From Lysobacterales bacterium (lineage in GTDB: Bacteria; Pseudomonadota; Gammaproteobacteria; Xanthomonadales; Xanthomonadaceae), in contig JADKCY010000025.1 of assembly GCA_016718605.1 (NCBI GenBank), forward strand, positions 1-53,444: a stretch of 53,444 nucleotides of DNA, read 5' to 3'. The position numbers and the translations under genes were made by a program. The notes under the pieces were generated by a model that was given only the letters and a program-made list of their open reading frames with translations, was not told where the DNA came from and did not search any database. This document shows, piece by piece, positions 46,430-53,444 of this stretch (position 1 is its first letter; every line of letters begins with the position of its first letter).

Positions 46430-49400
46430 GACCAGTCCTTCAGCCGGACGGCACGATCGGTTGGGTCATGGACCCGTCCGAGGAGGACCCCTTCGCGGCG
46501 GTCTCTCCAGGCTTGGCCTTCACCGATGGACAGGGGAGTGAGCTTGTTGAGGATCAGCTCCCCGCGCCGCCAGACTACCCGACCGCGGCTCCCTCCTTCC
46601 AAGAGGCGCTACCGGAGCCTGCGCCGACGCCGCCGCCGGTCGCGGAAGCCCCCTCCCCCTTCTCCGGTCTGCTTGGAAAAGCCAAGAGCTGGGCCGGCAG
46701 CCTCTTTGATTCGAGCGCAGCAGCCAAAGCGGAAGCCAAGAACACGCTTGCGGCCGAGATCGAGCGGCGCAAGCGCGGGCTCCAGCAGGCATCAGACCCC
46801 GACCCCGGCCTAATGGGCGATAGCTGGGGGATCATGTCGCCTGAAGAGCGGCACCTCAGGACGGCTGATCGGGCTGAGGGGCTGCCCGGAGAGATTGCCC
46901 GGACGAAGGCGCTCAGGGGCTACGCCGACACGGCGAGCGACGTGACTCCGCCGCCGCTCCCCGGTGTCATGACCCCGAAGCCGCTCTTCGATTTGGCGGA
47001 GAGCTTCTTCGGGACCCGCCAGGACAAGCTCGCCCAGGAGCAGCAGGACATCGATCTTCAGCGCCGCGGTCTCGCCCCGATGGCGCGCAAGACCCCGCTT
47101 AGGTCCGGCGCCGAGCGGTTCTTGCAGAGCGGCATCAACATGGGCTCCGGCGCCATTGAGAGCGCGGGCGTTGTCCAGGGCTACCTTCTGGAGGGCGCGG
47201 CCAATCTTGGCGTCGGCAAATCCATCGGCCTCGACGAGGATTTCGACCCGGCGACAGCGCCGATCTATCAGCTCGGGCACAAGCTGCGAACCTGGACGGA
47301 AGCCTCCTTCCCCGGCGACCCGGCGCGCCAGAACGAGGTCTTCCAGAACGTCTCCGATGGCGCGGCCCAGATGATCGCGTTGTACGGCCCGGCCGCCGCC
47401 CTCAAAATTCTCTCGGCTGGCGACAAGGCGGCGCTCGCGACCTCGGCCCTGACCGGCGTCAGCATGGAAATGCCGATGGCCTTCAACGAGGCCACCTCGG
47501 TCATGGACGCGGAGAGCCAGCGGATCGAAGACGGCAATGGTCCGCGTCCCAATCTCGGACCGACCGAGCTTCAGCGGCTCCTGGCGACGATCGGCGGTGC
47601 CGGTATTGGCACGACCGAAGCTTTTCCATTCCTTCACGACTACTCGGGCCAGATCAAACGCACGATCCCGCGCGTGCTCGGCGCGGTCGGCGAGGGCATG
47701 GTCGAAGAGGGCCTCATCCAAGAGCCGGGGCAGACGGTCCTTGAAAACCTGAATGCGCGCGCCTTCTACGATCCCAACCGCAATCCTCTGGAGGGTGTCG
47801 AGGACGCGGCGACCGCCGCCCTCATCACCGGCGGCGCGGCCAAGGGCGGCCAGCAGATCGCCGAGGAATACTTCCGGCAGCCCGCGGAGGCGCCCTCGCC
47901 CTTCGGCGGTCTCTTGCCTCCCCCCTCTGGCGGCAATCTTACCGAGGACGAGGGCATCGTCTTTGAGGACCGTGACGAGGCGGACATACCGCCGCCCGAC
48001 CGCGTCGAGGAGCCGACTCTCGAGGAGCGCGATGCGCCGCCGCCGGTCCGCATTGCCCAGGACCCCGAGCGTCCGACGACCCCGATCGAGGAGGTTCTCG
48101 CCAAGCCGCGCGAGCGTCGCGCATGGCGAGACGCCGGCAATGCCGTCACCGAATACGCCCCACCCCCCAAAGAGGGGGAGGATCGGGGTGAGCCTATCCC
48201 GGAGGACGAGTTTGCCGATCTGGTAAAGATCAGCCGTGACTTCTACAACCAACCCCCCGCCGTCCTACAGAGCCGGTCCGTAGCGCCCGCGGAGGCCCCC
48301 GGAGCTACAGAGACGCCCCCAGAGGCGAGCGCCCGTCCTGAGCCTTCCCTGGGGGATGGGACGCGCATGGCCCCGATCGCCGCCAGAGCCGGTAGCGACA
48401 TCGAGCCCATCGGTGATCTCGTCAGGGAGCCGACCGAGGCGCAGCGCGCCGCCGGGAACTATCAGAAGGGGCACCTCAAGGTCCAAGGACTGGACATCTC
48501 GGTTGAGACGCCCAAGGGCGGGACCCGGCGCGGCCCCGGCTGGGAAGTCCAGATGCCGGCCCACTACGGCTACATCAAGCGGACCACCGGCAAGGACGGC
48601 GATCATGTCGACGTGACGATCGGCGAGAACCCGGAAGCCCCTAACGTCACCATCATCGACCAGCGCAATCCCAAGACCGGACGCTTCGACGAACACAAGG
48701 TCATGATGGGCTTTGACAACGAAGCCCAGGCGGTCGACACCTACCGCAAAAGCTACTCGGGCGACTTCGCCAAGAACACCATTGGACCGACCAGGACGGT
48801 TCCGGTCGACGAGTTCAAGGCGTGGCTCAAGGATGGCGACACGACGAAGCCCTACCCCTCAAGGGGGGAGGTGCCCAACCTGACGGAGACGAGCGATGGC
48901 CGACCGCGCCTGGACGATGGACGACCTGAAGCGGATGGAGCCCAAGCGCGAGAGCTTCCCGGACCAGGAGAGCTTCGAGGAGGCGACGAGCGCGTTCAGG
49001 AGCCGGACGCGCGGGCTGATGCAACGGCTGAAGAGCCTCTCCGTGGCGCCCCAGACACCGTCGACATCCCCGGCCGTGGACGAGTAAGGCTTCGGCCCCT
49101 CGCCAAGGCCCGGCAGGCGGCGCGCGACTACGCCAAGGCCGCCGGCATCCCCTACAAGAACGTCACGACCTACGCGACCGTCGACAAGGGCAGAGCCAAG
49201 CGCGTCGCCCAAGCCTACGACGAGATGAAGCATGCGCCGCAGGACCCGAAGGTCAAGGCGGCCTACCGGAAGATGATCGACGAGACGGTTGCCCAGTATC
49301 GAGAGATCGAGAAGACCGGCCTCAAGATCGAGTTCATTCGCCCGGACATGGAAGACCCCTATGCCAAGAGCCCGCGCTATGCGCAGCTCGACGTCGAGGA

Positions 49401-52400
49401 AAACAACCATCTCTGGGTCTTCCCGACTGACGACGGCTTCGGCTCGGATGCGAGCTTCGACCCGTCTGACAATCCCCTGCTCGAGAAGACCGACGTCACG
49501 ATCGACGGCCGGCAGCTCCGCGCCAACGACGTCTTCCGCATCGTCCATGACTACTTCGGCCACTTCAAAAACGCGGTCGGCTTCCGGGCCGATGGCGAGG
49601 AGAACGCATGGCGCGCGCACTCGGCCATGTACTCGCCCGAAGCGCGTAAGGCGATGACATCCGAGACCCGCGGGCAGAACTCCTGGGTCAACTACGGTCC
49701 GAACGGCGAGACGAACCGCTCGGCCTCGGCTGCCGACACGGTCTACGCCGATCAGAAGGTCGGGCTCCTGCCGGATTGGGCGATCGAGGAGGGGGCCGGG
49801 GATGCCGTCGAGGCACCGAGCATTCCCGACAGGCTTGGCATGCGCATCGAGGATCGCGCGAAGGGCCGCAAAAAAGAGCCCAAGCCCCTCACGAAAGGAC
49901 CGAGCGACGGCTTCGATCCCGTTCGCAAAAAGCCGGAGCAGGGCGCCAAGCAGCGCAAGGAGATCGAGCGCCGCTTCAGAGAGGACCTTGGTTTTCGGGA
50001 TGTCCGCATCCACCCGACCGATCATGCCTTTGCCGTGCAGCTCTACGACGAGCTGATCGACGTCGCGACGATCCTGAAAATCCCAAGAACGACCTTCTCC
50101 GGTGGCGGCGTTCTGAAGCTCACGCTATCTCGCGATCTGTCGAGCCGCGAGGTGATGGGCGAGCGCGCCGTCAAGAAACATGGCGTCTCCTTCGCGTACT
50201 ACATGCCGATGCAGCAGGAAATCATCATCGACATCAATGCGCGAGGGGGAAAGAGCAACGCCCTTTCGAGCTTCTTCCATGAATGGTTTCACTATCTCGA
50301 TCACGCGCTGTTTCACGGCACCGCGAAGCCGACTGCGACAGGGCTCCTGACGTCGCACAGCCACGATCTGATGAATGCCTCGTTCGCGCGCCCAGAGGTG
50401 GCGAGGGCGATGGATCATCTGATGCGCGTGCTCTACGGCCCCGAGGCTCTCCCGCTTGTCCGCAGAGGCGAGCGGATGGCGACAGTGATCAACCGATTCC
50501 GATCCCGCAACGATCGCTTCATGGGGAGAACCAACAAGTGGCTGGACAAAGCGGACCCCGGCAGCAAGAGGGACAACGACACCTACTTCAAGCGTAGCGA
50601 CGTAGCGATCTCCATCGAGAAGCAGGTTCAGGCCGCCCAGGAAGACGTCAACGCCCTCTATGAGGACATCAACGACCTTCTCGCCAAGGGCAAGACCAGC
50701 AAGTATTTCGCCGAAGCCGCGAATACCGGCGCCGCCTACTACTATCAGCCCTGGGAGATGGCGGCGCGCGCCTTCCAGCTCTACGTTGCGTCCAAGGCGA
50801 CCAGCGATCGGCAGATGAAGGGGATCGAGTTTTCGAAAATCATCGGCGACAACCCCTTCCCACATGAAGAGGCGAGTCAGGTCTTCGATGCCTTCGACAA
50901 CCTCTTCGCCACCCTCAAGACCCGGCGCGGCGTGCGCGGCTACGAGCTTTATGCGCTCGGCAATGCCGGCGACGTCGATCGCATCCGCGGCCTCTACAAT
51001 CCGCTGATCCGCTCGGTCGAGAATCTGAAGGTGACCAAGGCCCCGGCATCGCAGTGGCTCGGCACCCTCTTTGAGAAGGACAAGGCGGGCAAGTGGCGGC
51101 CGAAGGGTGGCGCGCTCAAGGATGTTCGGACCGAGATCATCGATTGGACCGGCATCATCCCGTGGCTTGAAGGGAAGATCGAGGCCGAGAAGACGGCGAA
51201 CAAAAAGGAGAGCATCAGCAGGGAGGAGGTGCTCGACTTCCTCAGGCTGCACGATGTCGTCGTCACCGAGGTCTGGAACGATGAGGGCAGCCGGCCATCG
51301 CGTCCGCCGCCGCCGACCACTCCCAGGCAGCCATCTCTCAACGGCATCCGCACGCCAGAGCAAATGATGAAGCAATGGGAGGCCGAAAGGACGGAGGAGT
51401 ATACGGTCGAGATCGACTCTGGAGAAACTCAAAACCCAGACGAAAGCTATTTGTTTGAGAGCGCCGAGCAGATGCTCGAGGACCGCTATGGTCACTGGGC
51501 TGATGGACGCGATGATCTTGAGGAGTTCGTGGAAAGATACGAGATCGAAGACATCGAAGATTGGGTCGTTGAGGGCGGCGCCTCAAGAGTAGGCGAGCTT
51601 CACTCCCTTACAGTCAGGCAGCAGGCGCCGCTATCACGTGCAGACGCGATCAACAAAATGGCGCGCGATGATCTTGACGAGGCCCCGACCGACGAGGACA
51701 TCCGGGAAAAAATCAGCGAGATCAAAGACCAGATTTCCGCTTACGAGAGTCTTCTTGAATACTCGATCGATCTTGAGCGGCAATGGTATTACGAAGACCC
51801 CGACATGGTCCATGAGGTGACCATCAGTCAGGGTGAGCAAGAATGGACGGAAACGGTCTATCGCGACAGGGGCGGTGATTTCTACTGGAATGACGACCCT
51901 TCGGGTGCGCACAACTATTCGAGAGAGGATCGGCTGAAGGCGGCTATCGTTCAGAAATATCTCGACAACGGTAGCATCCGGGAAGAGCAGGACATCAATG
52001 ACGACGAACGCGAAGCGGCAGAGAGGAAATTCCGCGAAGAGTACGAAAGTCTCATTGCTCTTCACAAGGACGCGATGTCGGCAGAGATTGCGCGCTACGA
52101 GCGGGAGAAGGCCGAATACGCTGTCGCCAAGCAGAAATGGGATGACGAGGTCGCAAGCCTTGCCGCGCTCGGCTCTACCCGCCATCACCGCTACACGCCC
52201 GAGCCCAAGCTGCCGCAGAAGGACTACTTCGAGCTGAAGCTCGCGATACCCGATCTCGACGGCTCCTTCGTCGTCAGCTCGCACTTCAACCACAACAACA
52301 TCGTCGTGCATGCCCGCTTCTTTCACCACGAGCAGGACGGCAAGAAGTACCTCGTGCTCGGCGAGGTGCAGACTGATCTCATCCAGCAGATCGAACAGCG

Positions 52401-53444
52401 GAAGCAGCGCCTGAAGAAGGAAGGCCGCGGCAACGAGGAGCCGACGCTCGGTCAGAAGGAGGCCGCCGATCTAGGCCGCAAGGCCGACAGCTTGAAGACG
52501 GAGAGGGAGGGGCGCTACTCCGCCGCTGTCATGGAGGCGATGAAGAAGCTGCCTCCAAATCTTTCCAGTCAAGAAGCGAGAAAACTCGTCGAGGTAGTTT
52601 CCCGATCCCCCCTTCCCGATCAAGAGCCTCTTCCATTTGATGCCCGCACGCAGATGGACGGCGAAGAGAGTCGGATGGCAAGGGACGTAAGGGGCGCAGA
52701 AAGGCGCATCGGAAAGGAGCTAGTCGCCGAGCTAAGGGCGAATGCTTACAAGGGGGATGAAGAGCGGAGCGCTGAGACTCGATCTTATGGAGAGGTCCTC
52801 CCCAACGCCCCCTTCCGCCAGGAGAGCAAGGGCGGCCTCACTGCCGCAGCCCAGGTCATGCTCAAGCGCATGCTGCGTTGGGCTGTCGATCACGGTATGG
52901 ACGGCATCACCTGGACGACAGGTGCCCAGCAGGCGATGGTCTATGGCCGCCAGACGAAGCCCAGCACGATCGCCTACCGCTGGACGAAGGACGGCAAGCT
53001 CGATGTCATGAACTCGGCCATGAGCTTCGACAAGATCAAAGGCGAGACCCGCCTGTCGCGCTTCGACATCGCCCCCAAACCCATCCCTGAGGCTCAGGCC
53101 CGGCTCATCTTCGGGGATGATCTCGTCGAGGTTATGAAGGCGAACTTCGGAAAGGTCGGCAGCTACTACAAGGACGCCGCCGGCAAGCTGATCGAGCCAG
53201 GGGTTCATGGAGACAACGGCGCCCCAGAAGGATGGGGGAACGTTCCAGGTGAGCCCAGAGAAGCCCAGCCTGGAGAAGAGACCGGCTCCCTCGTCTTCGG
53301 CGACGCGGACAAGGTAGGCGTCGATCCCGAGATGTTCAAAGATGCGGAGATGGGCGTCCCGCAGTGGCGCGTGTTCGGCACGACCTTGTTCGGTGAGGCG
53401 CCCGTCCTCTCCTCTGAAGGCCAGCATCTCCAATATGACGTGCA
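46426..53444 (+). CDS. Giant polyvalent/ejection-type protein (3' truncated by window)
   Basis: Open for 2,339 codons from a GTG overlapping the previous stop. In order: Pro/acidic N terminus; Gly/Ala hydrophobic region at about 220-460; Pro/Glu linker; a pyrophosphatase-like (InPase of polyvalent proteins) domain near 700-790 (GYIKRTTGKDGDHVDVTI); a domain near 890-1120 with VHDYFGHFKNAVGFRADGEE; a zincin-like region with HEWFH at 1285-1289; YYYQPWEMAARAFQLYVA near 1440 (LPD1-like); coiled coil; then EVQTD near 1980 and WAVDHGMDGITWTTGAQQAM, both common in phage polyvalent proteins. Such proteins are packaged and injected to act early in the host. Confidence 0.85.
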   Translation, partial: MRPVLQPDGTIGWVMDPSEEDPFAAVSPGLAFTDGQGSELVEDQLPAPPDYPTAAPSFQEALPEPAPTPPPVAEAPSPFSGLLGKAKSWAGSLFDSSAAAKAEAKNTLAAEIERRKRGLQQASDPDPGLMGDSWGIMSPEERHLRTADRAEGLPGEIARTKALRGYADTASDVTPPPLPGVMTPKPLFDLAESFFGTRQDKLAQEQQDIDLQRRGLAPMARKTPLRSGAERFLQSGINMGSGAIESAGVVQGYLLEGAANLGVGKSIGLDEDFDPATAPIYQLGHKLRTWTEASFPGDPARQNEVFQNVSDGAAQMIALYGPAAALKILSAGDKAALATSALTGVSMEMPMAFNEATSVMDAESQRIEDGNGPRPNLGPTELQRLLATIGGAGIGTTEAFPFLHDYSGQIKRTIPRVLGAVGEGMVEEGLIQEPGQTVLENLNARAFYDPNRNPLEGVEDAATAALITGGAAKGGQQIAEEYFRQPAEAPSPFGGLLPPPSGGNLTEDEGIVFEDRDEADIPPPDRVEEPTLEERDAPPPVRIAQDPERPTTPIEEVLAKPRERRAWRDAGNAVTEYAPPPKEGEDRGEPIPEDEFADLVKISRDFYNQPPAVLQSRSVAPAEAPGATETPPEASARPEPSLGDGTRMAPIAARAGSDIEPIGDLVREPTEAQRAAGNYQKGHLKVQGLDISVETPKGGTRRGPGWEVQMPAHYGYIKRTTGKDGDHVDVTIGENPEAPNVTIIDQRNPKTGRFDEHKVMMGFDNEAQAVDTYRKSYSGDFAKNTIGPTRTVPVDEFKAWLKDGDTTKPYPSRGEVPNLTETSDGRPRLDDGRPEADGAQARELPGPGELRGGDERVQEPDARADATAEEPLRGAPDTVDIPGRGRVRLRPLAKARQAARDYAKAAGIPYKNVTTYATVDKGRAKRVAQAYDEMKHAPQDPKVKAAYRKMIDETVAQYREIEKTGLKIEFIRPDMEDPYAKSPRYAQLDVEENNHLWVFPTDDGFGSDASFDPSDNPLLEKTDVTIDGRQLRANDVFRIVHDYFGHFKNAVGFRADGEENAWRAHSAMYSPEARKAMTSETRGQNSWVNYGPNGETNRSASAADTVYADQKVGLLPDWAIEEGAGDAVEAPSIPDRLGMRIEDRAKGRKKEPKPLTKGPSDGFDPVRKKPEQGAKQRKEIERRFREDLGFRDVRIHPTDHAFAVQLYDELIDVATILKIPRTTFSGGGVLKLTLSRDLSSREVMGERAVKKHGVSFAYYMPMQQEIIIDINARGGKSNALSSFFHEWFHYLDHALFHGTAKPTATGLLTSHSHDLMNASFARPEVARAMDHLMRVLYGPEALPLVRRGERMATVINRFRSRNDRFMGRTNKWLDKADPGSKRDNDTYFKRSDVAISIEKQVQAAQEDVNALYEDINDLLAKGKTSKYFAEAANTGAAYYYQPWEMAARAFQLYVASKATSDRQMKGIEFSKIIGDNPFPHEEASQVFDAFDNLFATLKTRRGVRGYELYALGNAGDVDRIRGLYNPLIRSVENLKVTKAPASQWLGTLFEKDKAGKWRPKGGALKDVRTEIIDWTGIIPWLEGKIEAEKTANKKESISREEVLDFLRLHDVVVTEVWNDEGSRPSRPPPPTTPRQPSLNGIRTPEQMMKQWEAERTEEYTVEIDSGETQNPDESYLFESAEQMLEDRYGHWADGRDDLEEFVERYEIEDIEDWVVEGGASRVGELHSLTVRQQAPLSRADAINKMARDDLDEAPTDEDIREKISEIKDQISAYESLLEYSIDLERQWYYEDPDMVHEVTISQGEQEWTETVYRDRGGDFYWNDDPSGAHNYSREDRLKAAIVQKYLDNGSIREEQDINDDEREAAERKFREEYESLIALHKDAMSAEIARYEREKAEYAVAKQKWDDEVASLAALGSTRHHRYTPEPKLPQKDYFELKLAIPDLDGSFVVSSHFNHNNIVVHARFFHHEQDGKKYLVLGEVQTDLIQQIEQRKQRLKKEGRGNEEPTLGQKEAADLGRKADSLKTEREGRYSAAVMEAMKKLPPNLSSQEARKLVEVVSRSPLPDQEPLPFDARTQMDGEESRMARDVRGAERRIGKELVAELRANAYKGDEERSAETRSYGEVLPNAPFRQESKGGLTAAAQVMLKRMLRWAVDHGMDGITWTTGAQQAMVYGRQTKPSTIAYRWTKDGKLDVMNSAMSFDKIKGETRLSRFDIAPKPIPEAQARLIFGDDLVEVMKANFGKVGSYYKDAAGKLIEPGVHGDNGAPEGWGNVPGEPREAQPGEETGSLVFGDADKVGVDPEMFKDAEMGVPQWRVFGTTLFGEAPVLSSEGQHLQYDV
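48896..49087 (+). CDS. Possible nested small gene inside the giant ORF
   Basis: 63 codons in another frame, starting MADRAWTMDDLKRMEPKRES, with GGAG 7 bases before the ATG. Its composition looks like an ordinary helical protein, whereas the giant ORF here reads as Arg/Gly/Pro/Asp-rich linker. Either a nested gene or the trace of a gene fusion at a former gene border. Confidence 0.4.
   Translation: MADRAWTMDDLKRMEPKRESFPDQESFEEATSAFRSRTRGLMQRLKSLSVAPQTPSTSPAVDE

Noticed and set aside
46810..48252. Leftward 480-codon ORF and others (48859-50025, 50125-51495) opposite the giant gene
   Set aside because: Antisense shadows: Arg/Val/Leu-rich, no domains, no ribosome-binding sites, and the rightward frame has continuous recognised domains.
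1..53444. CRISPR array, rRNA or insertion sequence
   Set aside because: No regularly spaced direct repeats, rRNA-like sequence or transposase was seen.

Overview
The window is part of a GC-rich tailed dsDNA phage or prophage genome. It has no bacterial housekeeping genes, no rRNA and no insertion sequence. It carries a full virion module (terminase, portal, co-chaperonin, scaffold-like protein, HK97-type capsid, connectors, tail-tube protein, fibres and a giant ejection-type polyvalent protein). The short-tail-like gene set (P22 gp10-like tail protein, connectors next to fibres, no tape measure or sheath seen) suggests a podovirus-type virion. GC richness and gene flavour fit an alphaproteobacterial host; this is inference. 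A serine recombinase, an XRE regulator and repeated operators suggest a regulated, possibly temperate, life cycle. Both ends cut genes: a Twinkle/T7-gp4-type helicase on the left and a >2,300-codon ORF on the right.

Layout. 1-3063 (+): end of the replication module (helicase, small protein, SSB), a strong terminator, then small membrane proteins. 3013-7370 (-): XRE protein, zinc-ribbon protein, DUF932 protein, and a leftward operon of small and membrane proteins. This operon contains four type II hammerhead self-cleaving ribozymes; in three, the G of the upstream gene's TAG stop is the first ribozyme base. 7340-7440: divergent control region with repeated TATTCC-N5-GGAATA dyads. 7441-17002 (+): small proteins, large terminase, a membrane protein paralogous to one in the ribozyme operon, a NUMOD4-type protein and small membrane proteins. 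17130-24521 (+): portal, glycine-rich paralogues and probable internal virion proteins. 24528-30492: accessory island with a leftward run of small genes and a Dam-like methylase that share a C-rich translational leader, a rightward recombinase/DUF4326/C5-methylase operon, a structured RNA, and a leftward RHH/small-membrane-protein group under another TATTCC dyad. 30615-53444 (+): GroES-like and cold-shock proteins, scaffold-like protein, capsid, connectors, fibres, tail-tube protein, S74-chaperone protein, SleB-like hydrolase and the giant polyvalent protein.

How it fits together. The dyads at 7.34-7.42 kb and 30.53 kb probably put the ribozyme operon, the rightward packaging region and part of the island under one repressor. 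In the ribozyme operon, one transcript would be cut into segments. Each cut leaves a stem III hairpin at the 3' end of the upstream piece and a 5'-hydroxyl plus stem I hairpin on the downstream piece, each downstream piece having a similar GGAGAA ribosome-binding segment. This array is the strongest candidate for a previously undescribed system here. No database or folding software was used; all assignments rest on visible motifs, pairing and context.
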